This document shows, in pieces, positions 18,041 through 25,816 of a stretch of 64,000 bases of DNA. This DNA is from Pseudomonas frederiksbergensis (GTDB lineage Bacteria > Pseudomonadota > Gammaproteobacteria > Pseudomonadales > Pseudomonadaceae): the NCBI RefSeq assembly GCF_003732705.1, contig NZ_MOBR01000009.1, positions 562,401 to 626,400 on the forward strand, written 5' to 3'. A program made the position numbers and the translations under genes. Below the pieces are notes generated by a model. That model searched no databases and was not told the origin of the DNA. It saw nothing but the letters and a program-made list of their open reading frames with translations. Numbering within the stretch: the first letter of the stretch is position 1; each line of letters opens with the position of its first letter.

Positions 18041-19900
18041 ATGCCGATCACCAACACGGGCGGGGCGCTGAACTCCGCGTCATCGCCTCTCAAACCCGCA
18101 GCGTTGCTGCATGAGTTGTTCAGTGCCAAGGCCCGCGAATTTCCCGAGCGCACGGCCCTGTCGGACGAAACCCGGGCCCTGAGTTATGCGGATCTGGAAG
18201 CCGTTTCATCGAAACTGGCGGCGCGCCTGCGTCATGAAGGGGTGACTGACGGCATGCTCGTCGGCCTGTGCCTGGAGCGCAGTGTCGACCTGGTGATCGG
18301 CCTGCTCGGCATTCTGAAAGCCGGGGCTGCGTATGTGCCGGTTGACCCGCTGTACCCGGCCAAACGCCTCGAACATATCGTGCGCGACAGCGGCATCAGC
18401 CTGATGATTTCCTCGAAGGATGTCGCCAGCGTTCCGGCGAGTCCGACCCTGCGTGTGCTGCACCTCGACGCTTTGCTGACTGGCCCTGAGGTCGAATCAA
18501 CAGCGCCAACACTCAACGCGGCAACGGCCCCGGCCTATGTGATTTACACCTCCGGCTCCACCGGCGAACCCAAAGGCGTGCTGGTCGCCCACGGCAACGT
18601 CAGCAGTTTGCTGGAGAGCACGCAGCGCTCGTACGGCTTCTCCCAGACCGACATCTGGTCGATGTTCCATTCCATCGGTTTCGATTTTTCCGTGTGGGAA
18701 ATCTGGGGCGCGCTGGCCCATGGTGGTCAAGTTGCCGTGGTGCCTTACGACGTGTCGCGCTCGCCGGAATCGTTCCGCAAGTGGCTGGTGCGTAACGGCG
18801 TGACCGTGCTCAGCCAGACCCCTTCGGCCTTCCGTGGCCTGGATGAAATTGATCGCTTGGCGAAAGATCGCCTGGCCCTGCGCCATGTGGTATTTGGCGG
18901 CGAAGCCTTGCCGGCGACCGTTCTGCGCCCTTGGGTCGAGCGCCATGGCGATGAAGTGCCGGCGCTGATCAACATGTACGGCATCACCGAAGCCACGGTC
19001 CATACCACCTACAAACGGGTGCGCGGCCAGGATCTGGAAAACTCGGCGATGGTGTCCATCGGTCAGCCGCTGGATGGCTGGAAGCTCAACTTGCTGGACG
19101 TGAACCAAGTGCCAGTGGCCCAAGGCGCGACCGGCGAGCTGTACATCGAAGGCGCCGGCGTCGCCCAAGGCTATCTGAACCGCATAGCGCTCAGCGCCGA
19201 ACGCTTCGTTACCCTGTCCGGCCACACCAGCCCGGCCTATCGCACGGGCGATCTGTTAATGCAAGGCACCGACGGCGAATATCGCTATGTCGGGCGTTGC
19301 GACGAACAACTGAAAATCCGCGGTTTCCGCATCGAGCCCGGTGAAGTCGAAGCCTGCTTGCAAACCAGCACCGCCCTGTCGGCCTGCCACGTCGGCGCCC
19401 ACGATTATGGCGACGGTGACTGGCGCCTGATTGCTTATGTCGTACCCACCGACGGCCCGAGTGCCTGGACCGAACAATCCCGTGCGCAACTGGCGACGCT
19501 GGCCTCGGACAACCTGCCCGACTACATGCGTCCTTCCGCTTACATCGTGCTCCCGGCCTTGCCGATGACCGCCCACGGCAAGATCGACAAGGCGCAGCTG
19601 CCGTCACCGTTGGCCGAGACCGCCGCGCCTCTGCAAGCCGGGCTTTCCGAGCATGAGCAATTCGTGTTGCGCGTCTGGTCCGACGACATCGGCTTGAAAG
19701 GCATCGGCCTCAACGATGACTTCTTCGACTTCGGCGGCACCTCCCTGGCCTTGATCCGCTCGTTGAGCAAGCTCAAGACCCATTACCAAATCAATCTGGA
19801 CCCAGGCGTTCTTGCCGATGGTGCGACCGCCAAGGTCCTCGCAGGCTGCATTAATTCGCTTGTTCAAGCCCACAACCAAAAGGAAGAAGCAAATGTCTGA
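18041..19900 (+). CDS. syrB1: SyrB1-like stand-alone A-T enzyme activating L-threonine
   Basis: A 619-residue two-domain protein, adenylation then thiolation, with no C domain. The A domain has [11 protein letters not shown] and specificity residues DFWSVGMVHK, a Thr-type code. The T domain near the C-terminus has FGGTS with the pantetheinyl serine at about S568. In syringomycin biosynthesis SyrB1 loads Thr onto its own T domain, where the halogenase SyrB2 chlorinates the methyl group. I chose ATG 18041 (GGAG 8 nt upstream, length close to SyrB1) over ATG 18008 and ATG 17981. The stop overlaps the halogenase start by 8 nt, so the two are translationally coupled. This is the trans-acting source of the ninth mycin residue, since the terminal mycin module lacks an A domain. 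Confidence 0.92.
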   Translation: MPITNTGGALNSASSPLKPAALLHELFSAKAREFPERTALSDETRALSYADLEAVSSKLAARLRHEGVTDGMLVGLCLERSVDLVIGLLGILKAGAAYVPVDPLYPAKRLEHIVRDSGISLMISSKDVASVPASPTLRVLHLDALLTGPEVESTAPTLNAATAPAYVIYTSGSTGEPKGVLVAHGNVSSLLESTQRSYGFSQTDIWSMFHSIGFDFSVWEIWGALAHGGQVAVVPYDVSRSPESFRKWLVRNGVTVLSQTPSAFRGLDEIDRLAKDRLALRHVVFGGEALPATVLRPWVERHGDEVPALINMYGITEATVHTTYKRVRGQDLENSAMVSIGQPLDGWKLNLLDVNQVPVAQGATGELYIEGAGVAQGYLNRIALSAERFVTLSGHTSPAYRTGDLLMQGTDGEYRYVGRCDEQLKIRGFRIEPGEVEACLQTSTALSACHVGAHDYGDGDWRLIAYVVPTDGPSAWTEQSRAQLATLASDNLPDYMRPSAYIVLPALPMTAHGKIDKAQLPSPLAETAAPLQAGLSEHEQFVLRVWSDDIGLKGIGLNDDFFDFGGTSLALIRSLSKLKTHYQINLDPGVLADGATAKVLAGCINSLVQAHNQKEEANV

Positions 19901-20837
19901 AGTTGCGGTTAGAAAATTCAATCTGACGAAGGAAGAACGAGAGTCGTTCGAAAAGAATGGCTTCATCGGCCCCTTCACGGCCTACACCCCCGAAGAAATG
20001 AAAGAAACCTGGAAACGCACCCGCTTGCGCCTGCTCGACCGCAGTGCCGCGGCCTATCAGGATCTGGACGCGATTTCCGGCGCCACCAACATCGCTAACT
20101 ACGATCGGCACCTGGATGACGATTTCCTCGCCGACCATATCTGCCGCGCCGAAATCACCGACCGTATCCAAAGCATCCTCGGCCCTGAAGTGCTGTGCTG
20201 GCGCACCGAGTTTTTCCCGAAGTACCCAGGCGATGAAGGCACCGATTGGCACCAGGCGGACACCTTCGCCAACGCGTCGGGCAAACCACAGATCATCTGG
20301 CCGGAGAACGAAGAGTTCGGCGGCACCATCACCGTGTGGACCGCGTTCACCGACGCCAACATTGCCAATGGCTGCCTGCAATTTATTCCGGGCACGCAAA
20401 ACAGCATGAATTACGACGAAACCAAGCGCATGAGCTATGACCCCGAAAACGCCACCGGGGTGGTGAAGGACGGCGTTCGTCGTGGTTTCTTCGGCTACGA
20501 CTACCGCCAGTTGCAGATCGATGAGAACTGGAAACCTGACGAAGCTGCCGCCGTGCCCATGCAAATGAAGGCCGGTCAGTTCATCATTTTCTGGTCGACC
20601 CTGATGCACGCGTCCTACCCGCACAGCGGCGAATCCCAGGAAATGCGCATGGGTTTTGCCTCGCGCTATGTGCCGTCGTTCGTGAAAATCTACCCGGACT
20701 CGGACCATATCGAAGAGTACGGCGGCAAAATCAGCCTGGAGAAATACGGCGCGGTCCAGGTGCTCGGCGATACCTCGCCGGACTACAACCGCCTGGTGAC
20801 CGAGACCACCCGAGGCAAGAAATTCGGCTCGGAATAA
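19893..20837 (+). CDS. syrB2: SyrB2-like non-haem Fe(II)/2-oxoglutarate halogenase
   Basis: A 314-residue PhyH-fold enzyme. The usual HxD/E facial triad is replaced by HQA (H120, A122), leaving a site for chloride on the iron, with distal H239 and a following Arg for 2-oxoglutarate. SyrB2 has H116, A118 and H235, the same spacing shifted by four. It should chlorinate C4 of Thr tethered to the SyrB1-like T domain. Start ATG 19893 has AGGAAGA just upstream and overlaps the syrB1-like stop; an upstream in-frame extension exists but has no support. Regulation is presumably from the syr-syp-box-like site before syrB1. The residue pattern makes halogenation rather than hydroxylation very likely. 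Confidence 0.95.
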   Translation: MSEVAVRKFNLTKEERESFEKNGFIGPFTAYTPEEMKETWKRTRLRLLDRSAAAYQDLDAISGATNIANYDRHLDDDFLADHICRAEITDRIQSILGPEVLCWRTEFFPKYPGDEGTDWHQADTFANASGKPQIIWPENEEFGGTITVWTAFTDANIANGCLQFIPGTQNSMNYDETKRMSYDPENATGVVKDGVRRGFFGYDYRQLQIDENWKPDEAAAVPMQMKAGQFIIFWSTLMHASYPHSGESQEMRMGFASRYVPSFVKIYPDSDHIEEYGGKISLEKYGAVQVLGDTSPDYNRLVTETTRGKKFGSE

Positions 20838-20878
20838 AGTTGGTTTGAGCAACGTTGCCTAACAGGAGCACCCTTTCC

Positions 20879-22081
20879 ATGTCCCTTCCCACCGACGCCG
20901 CAACGCGCCTGTGCGAGACAGTCAGGATGCTCCGGCATCTTGCCGCCAACCTGCCGGGTCCGGTTCGCCTGTGTTTCTTCGCCGGGGGAGACGACAGCAC
21001 GCCTGTCGCCGCCTCCCCGGCGCTGGTTGCCACAGAGCACGCCGTGACTCGCGCACTGGCACACGTCGGCGTCAGCGCCGTGCAGTATGTGCACGACGCA
21101 CCGACGCAACTGTCCTCGTTCGAGCTGTTTATCAGCAAGAAAATTTCCCAGGCCCTCGACTTCCGCTATGACGCTTTCGAGGCGCCGGAGCCATTTGAGG
21201 CGTTGTTGGCGTCTTTCGATTTCAGCGGCGCCGTGCCGGAGATTGAAACGTCGCGCCTGCTCACCCCGGACGGTGTGCCGCTGACGGTCTATGCCAGCAA
21301 CCGTCGGCAGCGCCCCCCCATCGTCCTCGCCCTGCCCTGCGGCATGCCGTTTGACCTTTGCCGCGACTGGTTCAATGCGCTCAGTGAGCACTACTTCGTC
21401 GTCACCTGGGAAACCCGCGGGCTGTTTGGCGATGGCGTTGATTTTGACCAGGTGAGCGTCGATACCAACGCTCAAGTCGCCGATCTGTTTGCGGTGATGG
21501 ATCATTTCGACCTGCCGAGTGCGCACCTGATGGGCATCTGCGGCGGTGCCGCCATTGTGCTGTGCGCCGCAGACGCCCATGGCGAACGCGCGCAGTCGCT
21601 GAGCCTTTGGCACGGCGACTACAACCTGGGCGATGACAGCTTGCGCACGCCGCATCAGCAGAACTTCGAATGGCTGATGGAAACCGCGGCGCAGGATCGG
21701 GCCGAGGCACAGGATCTACAGGCCATGTTCGTCGATCAGAAAACCCTCGCGACCACACCCGAACCGATTGCCCATACGGTGCTGTTCCCCTACGTCAACC
21801 CGGAGCTGTTCTATCGATACGCACGCCTCAACGACGCGCTGAACAAAACCGAATTGCTCCCTCTCCTGGCGCGGATAACGGTGCCGACCCTGGTGGTGGC
21901 TGGAGACAGCGACAGCACCACGCATATCGGCGGCTCCCGGCTGGTTGCGCAATCCATCGAGGGCGCGGCATTGCATGTCGAGCGGGATGGCAGCCACCTG
22001 GCGTTCTTCGAACGGGCGGCAGAGTCGAAGAAAACGGCGTTTCAGTTCATAAATTCAACACTTGAATTGGCTGAGGCCTAA
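20879..22081 (+). CDS. syrC: SyrC-like aminoacyltransferase (alpha/beta hydrolase, Cys nucleophile)
   Basis: A 400-residue alpha/beta hydrolase-fold protein. The nucleophile elbow reads MGICGG with Cys at residue 221 in place of Ser, as in SyrC (Cys224 as I recall) and the related CmaE. A later GDSDS aspartate and the GSHLAFF histidine complete a plausible triad. SyrC moves the 4-chlorothreonyl group from the SyrB1 pantetheine to the A-less last module of SyrE. The start at 20879 follows GGAG by 10 nt; a TTG-initiated extension to 20855 is less likely. It lies 41 bp after the halogenase, so the three genes form one cassette. The matching acceptor in this window is the terminal C-T-TE of the gene ending at 54518. 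Confidence 0.9.
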   Translation: MSLPTDAATRLCETVRMLRHLAANLPGPVRLCFFAGGDDSTPVAASPALVATEHAVTRALAHVGVSAVQYVHDAPTQLSSFELFISKKISQALDFRYDAFEAPEPFEALLASFDFSGAVPEIETSRLLTPDGVPLTVYASNRRQRPPIVLALPCGMPFDLCRDWFNALSEHYFVVTWETRGLFGDGVDFDQVSVDTNAQVADLFAVMDHFDLPSAHLMGICGGAAIVLCAADAHGERAQSLSLWHGDYNLGDDSLRTPHQQNFEWLMETAAQDRAEAQDLQAMFVDQKTLATTPEPIAHTVLFPYVNPELFYRYARLNDALNKTELLPLLARITVPTLVVAGDSDSTTHIGGSRLVAQSIEGAALHVERDGSHLAFFERAAESKKTAFQFINSTLELAEA

Positions 22082-22087
22082 ACCCCC

Positions 22088-22177
22088 TGTGGGAGCAAGC
22101 CTGCTCGCGAAGGCGATGGCACAGTTAATAACGATGTCGACTGACACACCGCTTTCGCGAGCAGGCTCGCTCCCACA
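22088..22177. repeat. REP inverted pair (REPIN-like)
   Basis: TGTGGGAGCAAGCCTGCTCG and its inverted partner GAGCAGGCTCGCTCCCACA enclose a short spacer just after the syrC-like stop. The core is the common fluorescent Pseudomonas REP. It could act as a transcription barrier or mRNA stabiliser for the syrBC operon. Confidence 0.8.
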
Positions 22178-22311
22178 TTTGCTTAGTGTGGTTCACAAAA
22201 CTTGCAGCCAACGCCTGCCCTTGTAGGAGCGAGGCTTGCCCGCGAAGACGGTGTGTCAGTCGACATCATCGTCACTGACACACCGTCTTCGCGGGCAAGC
22301 CTTGCTCCTAC
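22149..22311 (+). repeat. Direct repeat copy 1, REP-containing (~163 bp)
   Basis: Left copy of a ~163-bp block that recurs at 22912-23074, offset 763. It holds half of one REP pair, a unique-looking spacer (GTGGTTCACAAAACTTGCAG) and a full TGTAGGAGC-type REP pair. About five differences between copies are seen by eye. Confidence 0.85.
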
Positions 22312-22355
22312 AGTCGATTCGTGTCGATCGCGGGAGTTGTGGCCGCGCCAAACCC

Positions 22356-22381
22356 TGTAGGAGCAAAGCTTGCTCGCGATG
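22356..22381 (+). repeat. Single REP element
   Basis: TGTAGGAGCAAAGCTTGCTC is an isolated half of a REP pair, about 50 bp before the GNAT start. Confidence 0.6.
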
Positions 22382-22431
22382 GCGTCAGGTCTGAGGTACT
22401 TTTTCCTCAATGGCCTACAAGGGAGTGCGTC

Positions 22432-22896
22432 ATGAAGAAAATAGTAAGAATGGGCAACCAGACTGATATCAGCGCAATTTTTGACATCCGAACCAGCGTA
22501 AAAGAAAACCACCTGTCCCTCGGTCAGCTGACGGAACTGGGCATTACCCCCGAAACCATACGGCAGGCCATGTCGCAGGCTCCATGCGTCTGGATCGCAG
22601 AGGTCGATGGTATCCCGGCTGGGTTCTCCATGGCTGACGTCGAGGATGGATGCGTTTTTGCCGCTTTCGTTCGACCGGAATTCGAGGGGCACGGCTTAGG
22701 CCGCCGCCTGATGGAAAAAGTTGAGGCTTTCCTGTTCCAGCACCACCCGACGATATGGCTCGAAACCGCTGACGCAAGCCGCGCCAGTGGCTTCTATCGA
22801 CACCTCGGCTGGAGGCCGGTTGAGCACTTGCCGGAGGGTGATATTCGCTTTGAAAAGAGTCTGAAACCAATAATAAAAGGTACATCAGCTAGATAA
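22432..22896 (+). CDS. GNAT-family N-acetyltransferase
   Basis: A 154-residue protein with a GNAT fold: the acetyl-CoA loop appears as RPEFEGHGLGRRLMEKVEAF (about residues 80-99), followed by LETADASRASGFYRHLGW, a typical C-terminal GNAT segment. ATG 22432 is preceded by GGGAG with a 6-nt spacer. The substrate is unknown. It stands alone between two REP-rich ~163-bp direct repeats and has no obvious role in the neighbouring lipopeptide genes; it may be a passenger rather than part of the pathway. Acetylation of a product amine (for example Dab) for self-protection is conceivable but purely speculative. Confidence 0.85.
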   Translation: MKKIVRMGNQTDISAIFDIRTSVKENHLSLGQLTELGITPETIRQAMSQAPCVWIAEVDGIPAGFSMADVEDGCVFAAFVRPEFEGHGLGRRLMEKVEAFLFQHHPTIWLETADASRASGFYRHLGWRPVEHLPEGDIRFEKSLKPIIKGTSAR

Positions 22897-22911
22897 GCGC
22901 CACATGTGAAC

Positions 22912-23074
22912 CCGCTTTCGCGAGCAGGCTCGCTCCCACATTTGTTTAGTGTGGTTCACAAAACTTGCAGCCAACGCCTGCCCTTGTAGGAGCGAGGCTT
23001 GCCCGCGAAGACGGTGTGTCAGTCGACATCATCGTCACTGACACAGCGCTTTCGCGGGCAAGCCTCGCTCCTAC
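22912..23074 (+). repeat. Direct repeat copy 2, REP-containing (~163 bp)
   Basis: Right copy of the block at 22149-22311. Its last bases (CTAC) contain the stop codon of the converging MFS gene, so that gene ends inside the repeat. Confidence 0.85.
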
Positions 23075-24438
23075 GATGCGGCGTCGGCCGGGGTTAATGC
23101 GGTGGTTTCTTCATCCCGCACCAACCGATCCAGCCGTCGCATCGGCCTATAGATCAGCGTGCCCAGGCACAGCAGGACACTGACCGCGCCGGCCACCACA
23201 AACAGCAGCGCCACGCCCCGGCCCTTGCCTACGCCCAGCCAGCCACCGATTGACTCGACAAACCGTCCACCCGGTTCAAGCGCGGGTTGGAACCAGTGAT
23301 CGACAATCAGGCCACCGCCAAAGATCGCAATACTGGTAGCCGCGATGATCAACATGCTGATCAACGCAAATACGCTGGCCCGGGACCCGGTGGGAATCTT
23401 GCGCATCCACAACGCACTGACGCCGCCATCCGCCACACTGGCCGCCGCGATGGCGACAAACACCACGGCGCAGTAGGCCGTCGTACCCGACACCAGGCCA
23501 ATGCTGACCACACACAGCGACAACACCAGATCGGCACAGGCAATCAACACCATCAACCGTCCGGGGTTGCCGACGAAAATCAACAACCCGGCGCCGGACA
23601 ACCCGCCCAGCGCCGCCCAGGTGTAGACCACCCCCAACGTCTGGCTGGTGTGCATCGACAGCAGCAACGGCGTGATCATCAGCGTCACCATCGACAGCAA
23701 CGCATTGCGCAGCATCGTGTAGACCAGCAATCCCGCCATCAGCCGTTCGCTTTTAAAGAAGCCCAACGCATCGGTGACATTGCGCACCGCGCCACGCATC
23801 ACCGATCCCGCACTCGTACCGCCACCGGCCGCCATCACGGGCGTGCGCGCATGGGCAAACGCCTTGATCACCAGCAACGTGCCCGAGCAGAAGGTGATCA
23901 GGTCAATCGCGACAATCGTCACCAGCCCGGCCTGAGCCATGAGGATCCCGGCCAACAACGGCCCCACCAGCGCCGACGCATTCTTGCTGATGCCCATCAG
24001 CCCCGAGGCGCGGGTGAATTTGTCGGGTTTGACGATCGAATTGACGGCCGCCTGATAGGCCGGCTGGCGAAACGAACTGACAATCGACGCCAGCGCGTTG
24101 AACACATACAAATGCAGCGGTTCCAGGCGATCGGTCCAGAGCAGCGCCATGACCACAAACAGCATCGCCGCGAGCAGGACATCGCTACAGACAATGATGA
24201 CTTTGTGGCTGACCCGATCCGCCAAACCTCCGGCCAACGGCAGAAAGATGATCGCCGGCAACGTCGCCGCCAACACCACATTGGCAAACGCCACGGCCGA
24301 TCCGGTGTGGTTGTAGACCCAGACGCCCAAGGCGAACTCCATCAGCGCCGTGCCGATCACCGCGAGGGATTCACCCATCCACAGGAAATAGAAACCGCGC
24401 CCAAGGGAAAAGTCTGGTCGAGCCGACTTGAAAATCAC
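23071..24438 (-). CDS. MFS transporter (EntS/MFS_3-like)
   Basis: A 455-residue protein with about twelve hydrophobic segments and the MFS loop motif GGLADRVSHK (about residues 70-80), between segments 2 and 3. The type resembles the EntS-like exporters often placed in siderophore and NRPS clusters. It starts with GTG in a GTGA overlap with the cupin-like gene, so the two are translationally coupled and probably work on one pathway. The stop codon lies within the right-hand REP repeat. A role in exporting a lipopeptide, an intermediate or a lipid is possible; nothing in the sequence fixes the substrate. The SyrD-like ABC exporter is the better candidate for the mature mycin and peptin. Confidence 0.85.
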   Translation of the reverse strand: MIFKSARPDFSLGRGFYFLWMGESLAVIGTALMEFALGVWVYNHTGSAVAFANVVLAATLPAIIFLPLAGGLADRVSHKVIIVCSDVLLAAMLFVVMALLWTDRLEPLHLYVFNALASIVSSFRQPAYQAAVNSIVKPDKFTRASGLMGISKNASALVGPLLAGILMAQAGLVTIVAIDLITFCSGTLLVIKAFAHARTPVMAAGGGTSAGSVMRGAVRNVTDALGFFKSERLMAGLLVYTMLRNALLSMVTLMITPLLLSMHTSQTLGVVYTWAALGGLSGAGLLIFVGNPGRLMVLIACADLVLSLCVVSIGLVSGTTAYCAVVFVAIAAASVADGGVSALWMRKIPTGSRASVFALISMLIIAATSIAIFGGGLIVDHWFQPALEPGGRFVESIGGWLGVGKGRGVALLFVVAGAVSVLLCLGTLIYRPMRRLDRLVRDEETTALTPADAAS

Positions 24439-25424
24439 CGTTTGACCAGGCGTGCAACGCCATGCAGCAACCGATACGCCAGGGAATACACCACCGCGCC
24501 AATCACCAAGGGTGCCGCCGGGGTGAACAGATACGTGCGGGCCACTTTGCGGGCGATGGGATAGCGCAGGTCACCGTTGATGTGCAACGGCGTGCCGAAG
24601 GTCGCGGCGACGGTGATGCCGAAATCTTCGCCAATCGACTCCACCGCGTGCCACCACAGCGCCGGGATATACAACGCATCCCCCGGTTCGACCACAGCGC
24701 GGGTCGGACGCAGTGCGCGGGTGCCGGGAAAACGCTCGGTATCGATATTGAACAGATACCCCTCGTTCTCGATGACCGGGCGCAAACCTTCCCAACTGGC
24801 GTCATCCGGCGGCAGCAAGAGGATTTCCTTGGACCCGATCACCTGGGTCATGAACGTCTCGTCGGTGGCATGGAAGTGCCAATCGGTATAGGAATCGCGG
24901 TACAGAAAGCCGCGATAGGACGGATATCGCCGGGCCTTGCTCAACACCGGCATGAACGGCATCCCGGCGACGTCATCCTTCATCTTCTCGAACGCCGCAC
25001 CCTCGGTGAAACCGCAGCTGTCGGCCACCAACGGGCCATCGCCGACCTTCAACTCGTCGAGAAAATCATGGAACAGAATGTCCCGGTGACGTGCATCCGC
25101 CTGTTCCGTCAATGCAGCCTTGACCTCGGGCCCGGACCAACCGATCACCTCTGAAACCATCGCCGAACGCACCACCACCGGACTGTTCGGCGAGTTCGCC
25201 CGCAGGTACTCGGTATCGGTCCATTTGGTGAACGCCGGCCAGTGGCGGACGGCGTTCTTGATCAGGCAGGGACGGTTCCTGGTCACATAAATGCGCATGA
25301 AATCGGCTTTGGAGATTTGCAGCGCATCGATCACTTCAACCGCGGCGGCTTCAGCGTAATTGGGGAACCGGGTAAGGCTCCAGGGCTTGACCGCGGGACG
25401 ATCCGTTTCGGCTGTCATGTTCAT
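24435..25424 (-). CDS. Membrane-anchored cupin-8/JmjC-like Fe(II)/2-oxoglutarate oxygenase
   Basis: A 329-residue protein with the cupin-8 layout: RPCLIKNAVRHWPAFTKW near the N-terminus, the metal-binding strand DWHFHATDETF, then IPALWWHAVES. The expected HxD reads HxH (H183, H185), with D188 nearby and distal H259. The last ~35 residues include a hydrophobic segment (PLVIGAVVYSLAY) followed by a basic tail, consistent with a single C-terminal membrane anchor, which is unusual for this family. Start 25424 is preceded by GAGAG; longer upstream forms have no clear site. It is divergent from the mycin synthetase and coupled to an MFS gene. Hydroxylation of the lipid tail of the lipopeptide (3,4-dihydroxy acyl chains occur in related mycins) or of a residue is my guess, at low confidence. 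Confidence 0.75.
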   Translation of the reverse strand: MNMTAETDRPAVKPWSLTRFPNYAEAAAVEVIDALQISKADFMRIYVTRNRPCLIKNAVRHWPAFTKWTDTEYLRANSPNSPVVVRSAMVSEVIGWSGPEVKAALTEQADARHRDILFHDFLDELKVGDGPLVADSCGFTEGAAFEKMKDDVAGMPFMPVLSKARRYPSYRGFLYRDSYTDWHFHATDETFMTQVIGSKEILLLPPDDASWEGLRPVIENEGYLFNIDTERFPGTRALRPTRAVVEPGDALYIPALWWHAVESIGEDFGITVAATFGTPLHINGDLRYPIARKVARTYLFTPAAPLVIGAVVYSLAYRLLHGVARLVKR

Positions 25425-25816
25425 TTCAAAGGCTCTCGCAAGTACACCCAAGGGATGGCGTTCGGTCTCTGGGAAAGCATCGATTTGTCTCGAGACAGTC
25501 GAGAGCCGGACACGGGCTGACTGAAGATTTGCTCGGGCTTTTATAGCAGCCCCCTCCCCAGATCCAAAGCGCCGCGCGGGCGCATCGGCACGCTTGTCCC
25601 TGCTTCCCATGACAGACAGTCGGCCGTGGATGTTCTAATTTTTTCCGACCCTGTGGAGAGACCGTCAAGGCGCTCGAACGCTACGTCCGCGCCGCGAAAA
25701 CCGTCCCTTTCCACGACTTATGTTTCGTCACGTCGATGCTCAGCCCAGCCCCTCAGGTATATCTGCCCATCGAACGGAGACGAGCCTTAATTGACTTAGA
25801 AACAGGTGTTTCCGAT
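25425..25816. promoter_or_regulatory. Divergent promoter region between cupin-like gene and mycin NRPS
   Basis: About 390 bp with no convincing gene. It contains the syr-syp-box-like dyad at 25595-25614. An in-frame ATG at 25736 could extend the NRPS by 27 residues but has no ribosome-binding site. Confidence 0.6.
25595..25614 (+). promoter_or_regulatory. syr-syp-box-like dyad upstream of mycin NRPS
   Basis: TGTCCCTGCTTCCCATGACA keeps TGTCCC and GACA at the spacing of TGtCccg-N6-cggGaCA. The inner part of the right half is degenerate. It lies 222 bp before the chosen NRPS start. Confidence 0.55.

Noticed and set aside
22088..23074. Regularly spaced repeats as a possible CRISPR array
   Set aside because: The units are inverted pairs of known Pseudomonas REP cores with irregular spacing and no unique spacers; no cas genes are present.
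22149..23074. Insertion sequence or transposon ends around the GNAT gene
   Set aside because: The flanks are direct repeats built from REP elements, without a transposase gene or terminal inverted repeats of an IS.
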